64,000 nucleotides of DNA, taken from assembly GCF_000225505.1 (NCBI RefSeq), contig NZ_BACI01000056.1, positions 1-64,000 of the forward strand, written 5' to 3'. Shown in pieces: positions 1 through 7,135 of the stretch (position 1 is the first letter of the stretch; each line of letters begins with the position of its first letter). The notes below the pieces were generated by a model. The model was given only the letters and a program-made list of their open reading frames with translations. It had not been told where the DNA came from and searched no databases. This DNA is from Gordonia alkanivorans NBRC 16433 (GTDB taxonomy: Bacteria > Actinomycetota > Actinomycetes > Mycobacteriales > Mycobacteriaceae). A program made the position numbers and the translations under genes.

Positions 1-19
1 AATCGATAGGGGGTCATTC

Positions 20-47
20 CTGGCGGTGGCGGAGGGATTTGAACCCT
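20..47. repeat. attL: 28-bp direct repeat of the tRNA-Ser 3' end
   Basis: This 28-bp stretch is identical to 9792-9819. It contains the complement of the encoded CCA, the acceptor 3' strand and most of the T arm of tRNA-Ser(CGA), but no other tRNA part. It is therefore the duplicated attachment core at the far end of the element. The heptamer AATCGAT occurs on both sides of it (1-7 and 48-54), which may be chance. Confidence 0.88.
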
Positions 48-131
48 AATCGATCCACCAGTTCAGACCCCGAAACTGGCTCTCACCAGGCTTTACAGGT
101 CATGCTATGTCACCGCAAATCAATGCGAATC

Positions 132-159
132 GTGGGCAAGTGTGGGCAGAAGGTGGGCA
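132..159. promoter_or_regulatory. Left integrase arm-type sites (3 x GTGGGCA)
   Basis: GTGGGCA occurs at 132-138, 142-148 and 153-159, start to start 10 and 11 bp, about one helical turn. The same heptamer occurs twice near the right end (9705-9711, 9716-9722). Short direct repeats inside both ends of an integrated element are typical arm-type binding sites of tyrosine integrases. The assignment is inferred from placement and phasing. Confidence 0.55.
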
Positions 160-169
160 CGCTCGCCTG

Positions 170-490
170 TCAGCCGGCATTGTCCCCGCTTCCATCAAGG
201 GGCAGGCCGAGCTGGTGGCGCGCACGGATCAGGAGGCGGCGTTCGACGTAGTCCTCGTGGTCGTCAGGTGTCACATAACCGTTCGGGTACTGCAGCACGA
301 TCGGGACTCCCGGAGCAATCCACAACGCGATCTGCGTGTCGTCGCCACCACCGCCGATCCGATACAGATGGCTGCCGCCGAGCCGGTCCAGCCCGTCGAT
401 GATGTCTTCGATCTCCTCGAGTGCCCGGAGCGGAAGCGTGTACAGCTGGCCCGCGTAGTGCACATTCCCGTGAGTTAGGTCGCTCGCCAT
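170..490 (-). CDS. Hypothetical protein, last gene of the satellite
   Basis: This 106-residue acidic protein starts MASDLTHGNVHYAGQL and has no signal peptide or membrane segment. The ATG at 488-490 is preceded by a strong GGAGGAG ribosome site. It has a compact pattern (LRALEEIEDIIDGLDRLGG, then a stretch rich in hydrophobics and Pro/Gly) that I cannot assign to a family. It is the most distal gene of the leftward array, about 120 bp from attL and separated from the HNH gene by about 300 bp, so it may be a cargo gene or an element-end function. No function is claimed. Confidence 0.7.
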   Translation of the reverse strand: MASDLTHGNVHYAGQLYTLPLRALEEIEDIIDGLDRLGGSHLYRIGGGGDDTQIALWIAPGVPIVLQYPNGYVTPDDHEDYVERRLLIRARHQLGLPLDGSGDNAG

Positions 491-786
491 TCGTGTCTCC
501 TCCAGTTGGTGTGAATCGACGCACCGCGAGGTTATCGGGACGCAACGACATCGACCGAGCAATGCTCATATGCGCGGTGCGATATCGTCCCCGAGTTCCC
601 ACCACTCCGATACGCCGAAAACCGTTGCGATGCAACCCGATTGCCGCACTCAAAAGCCCTGCAGGGCAACATGATTCACCAGCATGAGCCTGGTCGCCCC
701 GTTCGCTCGAGCCCGCCGTAAAAAAACTCCTAACTACCTCGGCAGTCAGGGACCCCGGGGGGGTCGGATATTTCGGGCCGGGGGTC
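491..786. other. Non-coding gap inside the satellite
   Basis: About 296 bp between the HNH gene and the last leftward gene. I see no credible gene on either strand. The part near 505-640 is less GC-rich than its surroundings, and a C/G run lies near 750-760. It may hold a promoter for the distal gene or a packaging site; neither is demonstrated. Confidence 0.4.
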
Positions 787-1131
787 CTACCAGGGCCAGT
801 TCATGATGCGGAGGTCTTCGGGTTCGTCGGTGGCGGGTGGTGTGGAGTGTCCGGTGAGTGCGGGTCTGAGGTGGTCGCGGGTGCCGTTGCCGCGTTCGCG
901 GTTGCAGGTCATGTGGAGGAGGCGGTCGGCGGTGCGGCCGCCTTGGCTGCGGGCGATGGTGTGGTCGGCTTCGAGGGGTGCGTGGTCGAAGTTGTCGTCG
1001 GGTTGTCGGTACATGGGGCGATCGCACCACCAGCAGGGTGTTCCGTTGCGGTGGCGGTTGAGCAGGCGGGTGCGGGTCTGTTGGTGGTGCCAGCCGAGGC
1101 CGCGGCTGGTGGTGGTTTGGCGTCTGGTCAT
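787..1131 (-). CDS. HNH endonuclease
   Basis: A 114-residue protein of the phage HNH family. Visible are a CxxC pair (CWWCDRPM, about residues 34-41), the core DH motif in PLEADHTIARSQGG (about 57-70) and a following asparagine-containing stretch (MTCNRERG), giving a His-Asn metal site with a zinc-knuckle frame. The ATG at 1129-1131 follows AAGGGA; an in-frame extension to 1254 is possible but has no good ribosome site. In many actinophages an HNH protein near the packaging and capsid genes assists terminase-dependent cleavage. Here it sits just after the capsid and scaffold-like genes, although no large terminase is present, so a role with a helper phage's terminase is conceivable but inferred. 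Confidence 0.85.
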   Translation of the reverse strand: MTRRQTTTSRGLGWHHQQTRTRLLNRHRNGTPCWWCDRPMYRQPDDNFDHAPLEADHTIARSQGGRTADRLLHMTCNRERGNGTRDHLRPALTGHSTPPATDEPEDLRIMNWPW

Positions 1132-1162
1132 TGCGTGTCCCTTCGCGTGTGGTGTGACGACG

Positions 1163-1206
1163 GAGACCCCCGGTGGTCCGCTGGAGCACGGGTTGCCGGG
1201 GGTCTC
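1163..1206 (-). terminator. GC-rich hairpin between scaffold-like and HNH genes
   Basis: A perfect 11-bp inverted repeat (GAGACCCCCGG at 1163-1173, its complement at 1196-1206) with a 22-bp loop lies downstream of the capsid block in the leftward direction. There is no following T-run, so it may be a weak terminator, an mRNA-stabilising stem or a processing site that sets the dose of the genes beyond it. Confidence 0.45.
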
Positions 1207-1383
1207 GTCTTCGGTGGTAAGGGGTGGTGGTGTGCGGTGCTGGCCCCGGTCCATTGGGGTCCGGTCGTCGCTGGCCAGGTCTGCCGCGCCGGCCGCTCAC
1301 TGGAGGAGCGAGTGGTTCGGCCGGGTAACCTCCGCCCCTTTTCTCCCTCCCCGCGGGGTGGGTACCTCGTGGGGCCACCGAGG

Positions 1384-1935
1384 TCAGCGGAACCAGGTGC
1401 TACCGGGTTCGGAGTTGCTGAGGTCTTGGTTGTCGACGCCGTGGCCGATCTCTTTCATGGGGATGGCTGTCTCGTCGGGGATCTTGGCGAGCACGGTTTC
1501 CATGCCGGGGTCGTGTTCGAGGAGGGTGCGCCAGTGGTCGGAGCGGCCTCGGGTGATTGCACCGCGTTTGATCGCGGCGAGGATGACCTGTTCGCGGTGT
1601 TGTTCGGCGGCGGCGAGCTTGACCTGTGCGCCTTCGGCGGCGGCCGTCTTGAGGGCGTCGGCGGTGGCCTCGTCCATGACGACGAGTCCTCGGCGTCCTG
1701 CTGCGGCTGCGATCGCTGCGGGTGCGCCGTCGGTGGCGGCTTCGTCGGTGACGAGGTCGGTGACGGTGGTCAGGACGGTGTCGAAGGTGGCGTCGGAGGT
1801 GAGTCCGAGTGCACCGAGGAGGGATGCCCACTCTTCGCCGTCGATCTCTGGCGGGTCGACGGGTTCGACGGCCTGATCGGCCGGCGGTGGGGTGGCCGGC
1901 GCGGCGGCTTTGCGGGTCTTGGTCTTGGGAGCCAT
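1384..1935 (-). CDS. Scaffold-like phage protein (resembles the C-terminal part of Mu-I-type proteases)
   Basis: A 183-residue protein with a Pro/Ala-rich start and an Ala/Gln/Glu-rich predicted helical middle, ending in a pattern (AIKRGAITRGRSDHWRTLL, then IPMKEIGHG) that I recognise from the C-terminal scaffold portion of Mu-I-like prohead proteases. The ATG at 1933-1935 has an AAGGAG site. It lies directly after the major capsid gene (10-bp gap). In Mu-like phages the protease carries this scaffold region at its own C-terminus; here the protease gene (3257-3925) ends early, so the scaffold function appears to be on a separate gene downstream of the capsid. The role is inferred from motif and position. 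Confidence 0.6.
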   Translation of the reverse strand: MAPKTKTRKAAAPATPPPADQAVEPVDPPEIDGEEWASLLGALGLTSDATFDTVLTTVTDLVTDEAATDGAPAAIAAAAGRRGLVVMDEATADALKTAAAEGAQVKLAAAEQHREQVILAAIKRGAITRGRSDHWRTLLEHDPGMETVLAKIPDETAIPMKEIGHGVDNQDLSNSEPGSTWFR

Positions 1936-1945
1936 GCTCGTCTCC

Positions 1946-2851
1946 TTACGGGGTGGCGGTGCCGGTGATGCGGCGGGCGGCGCGCGCGAAGTTGGGTGCG
2001 AACGCCGGGACCGCGAACACCTGGATGGTGACGGTTCGGTTGATCTCGTTCTGGATGATGCGAGTGGTCAGCGGCTCTTCGAATTGGATGACGCCGCACT
2101 CTCCGGCCTGGACGACGAGCGCGGTGCCGGGGGTGGCTCGCGGGTTGCTGACCATGGTGAGTCCGAACGATGCGAGGACATCAGTCAGGTCGGAGCCGTA
2201 CACGGTGCGAAGCACAGCGGCCTGCTCGGGATGCACGATGAGGGTGTCGCCGATGACACCGAGCTCGTCCAGCTCGAAGGACATGAGCGCCTTCGCGAAC
2301 GACGCGGTGGGCCGGCTGATCGGGTCGGTGGGCGTCGCGCCGTCGAGCTGCACTGTGTCCCATGCGGCGTTGGCGAGGACGTCGAGCTCCGACCCGATGC
2401 GCGTCATCTCTGTGTTCAGAGTCTCGAACGCCCGGCGGTCGAGTTTCATCGCGACGTCGTTGGCGAGCTGGGTGACGCACTGATCGAGGAAGGGCAGGTC
2501 GTTGCGTTTGATCGCCTCTTCGGGAATCTCCTGTGTCCCGCCGTAGTCCTCGACCTTTGACAGCTGAGGCTCCGGCGAGACGGCCTGGAGTTGCGGGTAC
2601 TCGGCTCCGGGGCTGCGTGGGCCGATGTCGCCGGATGCGAACTGGTCGGCCTTCTGCAGGGAGGCCCACAGGACGCCGCCACCGACGACCGGCTGGCCGA
2701 TGGTGTGGAACAGCCACGGCGCGATGAGCTGCTTGTCGGTGAGTTGCGCAACCCGGGCGGTGATTCGGGTCGGGTTCTTCAGGAACGCGTCGACAGTGAG
2801 GCTCGAACCGGTCAGGGTCGGCAGGAGCATGGATGTGGTGGGCGTGGGCAC
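1946..2851 (-). CDS. Phage major capsid protein (HK97-fold type)
   Basis: A 301-residue protein. The GTG start (2849-2851) is chosen over longer frames because an AAGGAG site lies just upstream. Features seen: an N-terminal arm, QEIPEEAIKRNDLPFLDQC followed by a long helix as in HK97 capsid spine regions, and a C-terminal half with VVQAGECGVIQFEEPLTTR and NEINRTVTIQVFAVPAFAPN typical of actinophage capsid proteins. Length fits a mature-size subunit. It sits between the decoration-protein and scaffold-like genes. A full-length intact capsid gene in an element lacking portal and tail genes suggests it makes its own, possibly small, procapsid and takes the rest from a helper. Confidence 0.85.
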   Translation of the reverse strand: MPTPTTSMLLPTLTGSSLTVDAFLKNPTRITARVAQLTDKQLIAPWLFHTIGQPVVGGGVLWASLQKADQFASGDIGPRSPGAEYPQLQAVSPEPQLSKVEDYGGTQEIPEEAIKRNDLPFLDQCVTQLANDVAMKLDRRAFETLNTEMTRIGSELDVLANAAWDTVQLDGATPTDPISRPTASFAKALMSFELDELGVIGDTLIVHPEQAAVLRTVYGSDLTDVLASFGLTMVSNPRATPGTALVVQAGECGVIQFEEPLTTRIIQNEINRTVTIQVFAVPAFAPNFARAARRITGTATP

Positions 2852-2864
2852 GGGTGGTCTCCTT

Positions 2865-3242
2865 CTAGAGCTGGACTTCGACGAGGCCGCCGCTGGCGGC
2901 GCCGGTGAGGGCGTAGCCGACGACCGGATTGGCGCCGGCCGGGACGACGACACCACCGGCGCCGGCGGCGACGCGGGTGCCGGCGGTGATGGTGGCACCG
3001 GCGACGACGCGGACGATGCCGGTGCAGGCGATGGCGACAAGGTCACCCGCGGCCGGCGCGTCGGCCCAGGCGACACCGAGGACGGTCGGCGCGGACGCGG
3101 ACGCGTGTTCGGCGACGAGCGCACCTGGTGCGCTGGTGGCGTCGACGACGACGAGGTGCCCGGCGTCGATGGGGGTCTTCGCGGTGACGGTGACGTTGTC
3201 GCCGTTGGCGTACGCGCGCGGCGTGTACTGGACAGTTCCCAC
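2865..3242 (-). CDS. Capsid decoration/cement protein (DUF2190-like)
   Basis: A 125-residue protein dominated by beta-prone Gly/Ala/Val/Thr repeats (for example ATITAGTRVAAGAGGVV and NPVVGYALTGA), the pattern of DUF2190-type capsid cement proteins that stabilise expanded heads. The GTG start at 3240-3242 follows an AGGAG site. It lies between the protease and the capsid genes, the usual order protease, decoration, capsid. Family assignment rests on pattern and context. Confidence 0.75.
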   Translation of the reverse strand: MGTVQYTPRAYANGDNVTVTAKTPIDAGHLVVVDATSAPGALVAEHASASAPTVLGVAWADAPAAGDLVAIACTGIVRVVAGATITAGTRVAAGAGGVVVPAGANPVVGYALTGAASGGLVEVQL

Positions 3243-3256
3243 TGTGTTCTCCTGTG

Positions 3257-3925
3257 CTAGATGATGTTTCGGGCTCTGCGAGTGCGGCGAGCTTTAGCGG
3301 CGGTGACGGCCGATTGAGCGGTGCGGGTGCCGCGGGAGGCGGCGACGAACTCGCGGAGTTCGGCGAGGTTGCCGATCGCGGGTGCGGTGGCGCCGAGCAG
3401 CGCGAGCCCGGTCAGCACGAACGGCCAGACGCGGCCGTCGGCGTCGGTGTAGCCGACGACGCCTTCGAGGCTGCGGTTCGGCCAGCTCGTCGGCATCGCG
3501 TCGGCGAGCCAGCGCGGCACACCGGCGAGGTCTCCGACGAGGACCGGGCCGTTGACGCGGAGGTGGTCGACCCACCCGACCGAGGGGGCGCCGTCGAACC
3601 GGGGGTCTTCGTGTCCGAGTTTCAGGACCGGGCGGTGGATGACGCCGGCGGCGAGTGCTGCGACCGCGGAGGCGAAGTCGTCGGCGGTGAAAGTGGCTGG
3701 GCCGGTGGACGCTTCGAATGATCCGACGCGCGCGACCTCGACACTCGGGATGGTGACGCGTTCAGCCGGCGCGGCGTTCGGCGCGTGCGACGACGTCGGC
3801 AGCGGCCACGACCCACCGGCCGTTGAGCTGATAGGCGGTGAGCTGACCGCGTCGAATGAGCTGGCGAACACCCGCAGGGGTGATGCCGAGGAGTTGCCCG
3901 GCTTCGCGTGTGTCGACGAGGTCAT
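3257..3925 (-). CDS. Prohead protease, Mu-I-like, N-terminal catalytic part
   Basis: The recognisable part begins VGSFEASTGPATFTADDFAS and runs through RPVLKLGHEDPRF, VGWVDHL, a GDL segment, a central WPNRSLEGVV segment and ALTGLALLG-like sequence, as in Mu-I-type phage proteases that mature the scaffold. The family's C-terminal scaffold region is absent here; see 1384-1935. The start is odd: the conserved domain begins near 3735 but the frame has no ATG, GTG or TTG until a GTG at 3871 and an ATG at 3925 (GAGGAG lies about 13 nt upstream), so the gene overlaps the HTH gene by 100-165 bp out of frame. I give the 3925 start; a non-canonical start or a frameshift from the upstream gene is possible. 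Confidence 0.7.
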   Translation of the reverse strand: MTSSTHAKPGNSSASPLRVFASSFDAVSSPPISSTAGGSWPLPTSSHAPNAAPAERVTIPSVEVARVGSFEASTGPATFTADDFASAVAALAAGVIHRPVLKLGHEDPRFDGAPSVGWVDHLRVNGPVLVGDLAGVPRWLADAMPTSWPNRSLEGVVGYTDADGRVWPFVLTGLALLGATAPAIGNLAELREFVAASRGTRTAQSAVTAAKARRTRRARNII

Positions 3926-4154
3926 GCACCGAAGGTGGCTCCTCGACGACCTCCCCTGACGCGTCTGTGGCGTCTGCGGAACGGTTGTGTTCGGCCAAAC
4001 TGGATGCGACGGAACGGATAAGGCGGATGAACGACTCTGCGGCCGGTGACGGGGTCCATCCGCCGGCCGCGCACCTCCGCACCAGCGAGAACAGGAGCGC
4101 GTCGAGGAATGCGACTTCGTTCGGGTCGAGCTGCAGGCCGTCGGGGCGTCTCAT
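3762..4154 (-). CDS. Small HTH DNA-binding protein beside the head genes
   Basis: A 130-residue protein starting at the ATG 4152-4154, with a 4-bp ATGA overlap with the gene before it. The N-terminal half (LDPNEVAFLDALLFSLVRRC) is helical; the C-terminal ~50 residues are a MerR/excisionase-type helix-turn-helix (DTREAGQLLGITPAGVRQLI, then RRGQLTAYQLNGRWVVAAAD, ending in RAERRAG). Position directly before the head protease is where small terminases usually sit. It could be a packaging-specificity protein or a late regulator; both are inference. Confidence 0.7.
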   Translation of the reverse strand: MRRPDGLQLDPNEVAFLDALLFSLVRRCAAGGWTPSPAAESFIRLIRSVASSLAEHNRSADATDASGEVVEEPPSVHDLVDTREAGQLLGITPAGVRQLIRRGQLTAYQLNGRWVVAAADVVARAERRAG

Positions 4155-4438
4155 CGGTCGTCGACAGCCCCGGAGGTGACGGCCAGGAAGTCGAGCAACG
4201 CGGTCGGGGTGTCGTCCGGTGCTACCGGTAGTCGGCCCCAGGCCCACGCCATCGCGGCAACGGCGACGTAGGGGTCGGTGTCCTCGAGGGCGTTGACGAA
4301 GTCGCCGAGGGCGGCGGTTCGGCCGGCGACGTCCCTCGCGTGGGTGTGGACGGCCAGTTGGGCGGCTGCACGTTGGGCGCGAATCTCGGCGCGCGTCACC
4401 GCGGCGGGTCGTTCGATGGGCGGTTCGTGAGCGGTCAT
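4151..4438 (-). CDS. Hypothetical satellite protein
   Basis: A 95-residue Ala-rich, mostly helical protein (MTAHEPPIERPAAVTRAEIR at the start). The ATG at 4436-4438 overlaps the stop of the WhiB-like gene by 4 bp, and its own stop overlaps the next ATG by 4 bp, so translation is probably coupled. No motif that I recognise. Confidence 0.7.
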   Translation of the reverse strand: MTAHEPPIERPAAVTRAEIRAQRAAAQLAVHTHARDVAGRTAALGDFVNALEDTDPYVAVAAMAWAWGRLPVAPDDTPTALLDFLAVTSGAVDDR

Positions 4439-4758
4439 CGTTCGGTGGTTCCTTTCTTGCGGCCGGGGAGGTTCGGGCGGCGTCCGCCGACGACCATCGC
4501 GGCGAGATGTCGGTCGGGTTGGTCGTTGATCCACGTGCGGCAGTCGGCCCGGACGGGACACCGACCGCAAACCGCGACCGCGCGCTCCTGGCGGGCCTTC
4601 GCCGCGTCGAAAGACTCGGTGCGCTCGCGCGGTAGCCAGCCATCGAACAGGCGCGGATCCGCATCGACACACGCCGCGCCGGACAGGTTCGGCTGACCGG
4701 CGAGGACCTCCGACAGAAGACTCACAACGCCGGGTTCCAAGGTCTTCGCGTGACTCAC
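4435..4758 (-). CDS. WhiB-family iron-sulfur regulator
   Basis: A 107-residue protein with the four WhiB cysteines: ACVDADPRLFDGW supplies the first, then VCGRCPVRADC supplies the CxxC and the fourth. The usual C-terminal G[VI]WGG turn is replaced by a shorter region (AAMVVGGRRPNLPGRKKG) with a basic tail. The GTG at 4756-4758 is preferred because AAAGGAG precedes it and it overlaps the ATPase stop by 4 bp. WhiB proteins bind a 4Fe-4S cluster and act with the housekeeping sigma factor; phage versions (for example TM4 WhiB) repress host whiB2-type genes. A role in host or helper transcription control is inferred. Confidence 0.88.
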   Translation of the reverse strand: MSHAKTLEPGVVSLLSEVLAGQPNLSGAACVDADPRLFDGWLPRERTESFDAAKARQERAVAVCGRCPVRADCRTWINDQPDRHLAAMVVGGRRPNLPGRKKGTTER

Positions 4759-6248
4759 GCTGTCTCCTTTCTGTGCGCACGGACACACTTCGATTTGCTG
4801 GTGTGGAAGCCGTCGCGGATGTCGTCGCCGTAGATCAGCTGCTCGTCACAGTGAGGGCACATGCGGATCTCGCCGCGCTTGGCGTCGCCGTTGTGGACCA
4901 CGCGCAACTGACGCTCGGCCTGGCGGTCGGGGGCACGGTGTGCGGGGTCTGCACAGTCTTCGCAGGCGTCGGTGGCGGCGGTCTGGGGCAGAGTGATGTT
5001 GCACATCCGGCAGGCGGTCGGGCGAGCGGTGACCGGCTCTGTACCGACACTGTTCTGGGGGTTGTCGCTACTGGGGTTTTCGCCAGTAGCGACAACAGTA
5101 GCGACATCGCGTATCCGCTGGTCAGGCCCAGTAGCGACAGTAGCGACACTCGCAGAGGTGATAGGGGTGTCGCTACTGTCGGCTGAGGGGGTCGTGTCGC
5201 TACTGATCACCTCGCCGTCGACAATGTCGACGAGCTTCCAGAACGCTTTCCGGGGGAAGCCCTTGGACACCGATACAACGCGCGAGCCCTTGGCCCGGAT
5301 CGACCGCTCGATCGTGCGGACGCTGGTGCACAGCTCCTTGACCCCGAGGCGCTTGATCGTCGCGGCGTCGGTCTCCCCGTTCTCCTCGAGGTAGTCCTCG
5401 ACCCACCGGAGCGCCGCGCTCCGGTCGTCCTGATCGTCGTCGGCGAGAGACGACCGACGTGCCTCATCGACGCTCGTTTCGACGTCGCCGGTGAACACGA
5501 CCCGCCCGACTTCGGTGATGGCGTGCTCGGGTAGCTCGATCGATTCGAACCGGTAGCCGATGGAGCGCGGCGCCGGCGAGAGGTTGCCCTTGACGTCGGA
5601 GATGACGCCCTCGGTCTCGGCGTCCTCGCGATGGAAGACGAGCACCTGACGCGGAACGTCGGTCCATTCCGATGCACCCTTCACCGAGTCGCGGGCCTTG
5701 CGCTCGGCATCCTTCCCCAGATGGGCGATACCGAGGACCACCGCGTTAAGACGGCCGGCCATACGCTGGATCGGCTCGAGGAACGCCCGCACGTCGTCAC
5801 CTGAGTTCGCGCTCATCCTCGACGACTTGAACGAGGTGAGCGCGTCGAAGACCAGGAACCGGCAACCCAGCTCGACAAGCCCCTCCTCGAGGCGGTCGAG
5901 GTCCCGGGGCAGTTGCAGGGAGGTCTCACTGAGTTCGCCGTCGTCCATGCGGATCCCGACGTCGAGAAACTTGACCAGGTCGATGTCGGCGTTGGCTGCG
6001 AGGAGCTTCGGCACGATGTGCATCGACCGGTCCTCTTCGGAGTGCAGCCAGGCGACGACCTCGCCGCGGTTGGTGGCCTCAGCCGCCCAGGCGGCGCAAG
6101 TGGTCGACTTGCCGGCGTTCCCGCGACCGGCGGCCACCGTGAGACAACCCCGCGGGATCAGGTGCCGCTCCCACCAGTCGACCTGTACCGGCGTCACCTC
6201 AGACCCACTGGTCCAGGTGAAGACCCGCGGGTCGGTGGGCTCGCTCAT
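4755..6248 (-). CDS. AAA+/RecA-fold replication ATPase (RepA/AAA_25-like) with zinc ribbons
   Basis: A 497-residue protein. Walker A is at about residues 38-47 (AAGRGNAGKSTT), Walker B near 135 (CRFLVFDALTS), followed by a RecA-like helicase core (VVLGIAHLGKDAERKARDSV, PRQVLVFHRED). A winged-helix-like segment follows at about 285-340, then a Ser/Thr/Pro-rich linker (about 348-396) encoded by the iteron cluster, and two CxxC pairs at the C-terminus (CRMC...CEDC and CPHC...C) that look like zinc ribbons. ATG at 6246-6248 has GAGGAG upstream. It resembles the RepA-type helicases of phages, plasmids and phiRv1-like elements. Iterons within its own gene suggest it is the initiator for the element's replication. 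Confidence 0.8.
   Translation of the reverse strand: MSEPTDPRVFTWTSGSEVTPVQVDWWERHLIPRGCLTVAAGRGNAGKSTTCAAWAAEATNRGEVVAWLHSEEDRSMHIVPKLLAANADIDLVKFLDVGIRMDDGELSETSLQLPRDLDRLEEGLVELGCRFLVFDALTSFKSSRMSANSGDDVRAFLEPIQRMAGRLNAVVLGIAHLGKDAERKARDSVKGASEWTDVPRQVLVFHREDAETEGVISDVKGNLSPAPRSIGYRFESIELPEHAITEVGRVVFTGDVETSVDEARRSSLADDDQDDRSAALRWVEDYLEENGETDAATIKRLGVKELCTSVRTIERSIRAKGSRVVSVSKGFPRKAFWKLVDIVDGEVISSDTTPSADSSDTPITSASVATVATGPDQRIRDVATVVATGENPSSDNPQNSVGTEPVTARPTACRMCNITLPQTAATDACEDCADPAHRAPDRQAERQLRVVHNGDAKRGEIRMCPHCDEQLIYGDDIRDGFHTSKSKCVRAHRKETA
5061..5205. repeat. Seven-copy 11-bp iteron cluster, candidate replication origin
   Basis: CAGTAGCGACA or its exact complement occurs seven times in 145 bp: complement orientation near 5062-5072, 5168-5178 and 5195-5205; direct orientation at 5084-5094, 5096-5106, 5129-5139 and 5138-5148. 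The first two copies form a perfect 14-bp inverted repeat (5061-5074 and 5083-5096) around an 8-bp loop. The cluster lies inside the 3' third of the AAA+ ATPase gene, in a linker-coding region. Multiple identical iterons next to or within a rep gene are the hallmark of initiator-bound origins (plasmids, SaPI-type islands). Function is inferred; the repeats themselves are directly visible. Confidence 0.8.
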
Positions 6249-6571
6249 GCAGTTCTCCTCGGTATGTGCGCACCGGTGCGCAGGGCAATGTCTCTGTTTC
6301 TGATGCGACGGGCGACTGCAGTCCAGTCGGCCGCCTCGACCACTTCGACGGCCGCGGCCTTCTCGGCGTCACGACTCGCGTGCAGTTGCGCGATCTCTTC
6401 CTCGAGGCACCACCGAGACCCGGCGATGAGCAGCGCGGTGATCTTGGCGGGGTCGTTGTCGTCGAGCGCACACCACTCCGGGGTGCCGGCGACGATTGTG
6501 GTGGTGCGGCCACCCAGGACCCGGCCCACGAAGGCGTGGACCGGATCCCAGGTGACGGCGTACTCGGACAC
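6245..6571 (-). CDS. Phage protein, possibly DUF2742
   Basis: A 108-residue protein from a GTG start (6569-6571), immediately after the stop of the gene before it, and overlapping the ATPase start by 4 bp. The motif PEWCALDDNDPAKITALLIAG resembles DUF2742 proteins of mycobacteriophages and phiRv elements; I give that only as a resemblance. The second half is a charged helix (EEIAQLHASRDAEKAA). It is likely an accessory replication or early function because it is coupled to the ATPase. Confidence 0.65.
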   Translation of the reverse strand: MSEYAVTWDPVHAFVGRVLGGRTTTIVAGTPEWCALDDNDPAKITALLIAGSRWCLEEEIAQLHASRDAEKAAAVEVVEAADWTAVARRIRNRDIALRTGAHIPRRTA

Positions 6572-7135
6572 CTACGGAGTCACCGCCAGGTCACATGCAG
6601 CGGTGATGACCTCCGCGAGACGTCGCGCCTCGTCGAGCGTCATGTTCGTTCCGTGCCAGGTCCACTCGCCGTCGATGATCTTGCAAAGCGTGATCCCGAC
6701 CAGGTCGTCGCCCAACCCCGAACGTTTGGCCGCCACCTCGAACCGTGACGGCAGAGTCGATCCATCACGGTGCTCGCTGAACAAGTTGTGCGCCAACGGA
6801 ATCGCGACCGACTCCGACCGATAGGCGGACGCCCACACTGCCTTGCGGATGGAGTCACGTTCGACGGGCGCCCACGAGGGACGCGGGATCGGTGACAGCT
6901 TCGTCAGATCGTCGTCGGGGTCCACATACAGCTGGGCTTCGCTGCGCTGCACGAGGTCCTGCCACGCGACCGATGTCGGGTCGCTGCCGCACCGGGCGTG
7001 CTCACGGTTCCACTGCTCGACTGTCTCGGCGACATCCGGCCCGTCCAGGCCGAGGACCTGCACCTCCGCGCCGCACTCCTCGCATGTGAGGACCGACGAC
7101 GCATGTGTGGCCTTAGGCAGAGGGATTGCGCTCAC
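6572..7135 (-). CDS. Hypothetical satellite protein with one N-terminal CxxC pair
   Basis: A 187-residue protein from a GTG start with a GGGGG-rich region upstream and a 4-bp GTGA overlap with the preceding gene. Near residues 18-21 is LTCEECGAE, a zinc-ribbon-like pair, with a further Cys at about residue 49 (HARCGSD). The rest is mixed alpha/beta without a motif I recognise. Its place in the early, excisionase-to-ATPase stretch suggests a DNA-related role, but no function is claimed. Confidence 0.7.
   Translation of the reverse strand: MSAIPLPKATHASSVLTCEECGAEVQVLGLDGPDVAETVEQWNREHARCGSDPTSVAWQDLVQRSEAQLYVDPDDDLTKLSPIPRPSWAPVERDSIRKAVWASAYRSESVAIPLAHNLFSEHRDGSTLPSRFEVAAKRSGLGDDLVGITLCKIIDGEWTWHGTNMTLDEARRLAEVITAACDLAVTP

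Noticed and set aside
20-47. A second tRNA-Ser gene at the left end
   Set aside because: Only the 3' 28 bp are present; there is no anticodon arm, D arm or 5' acceptor, so it is the duplicated attachment core.
1946-3124. A 392-residue capsid precursor
   Set aside because: The first 90 residues are a shadow of the decoration-protein gene; the GTG at 2851 has a strong ribosome site.
5061-5205. CRISPR array
   Set aside because: The repeats are only 11 bp, occur in both orientations with irregular spacing, and lie inside a coding sequence; iterons fit better.
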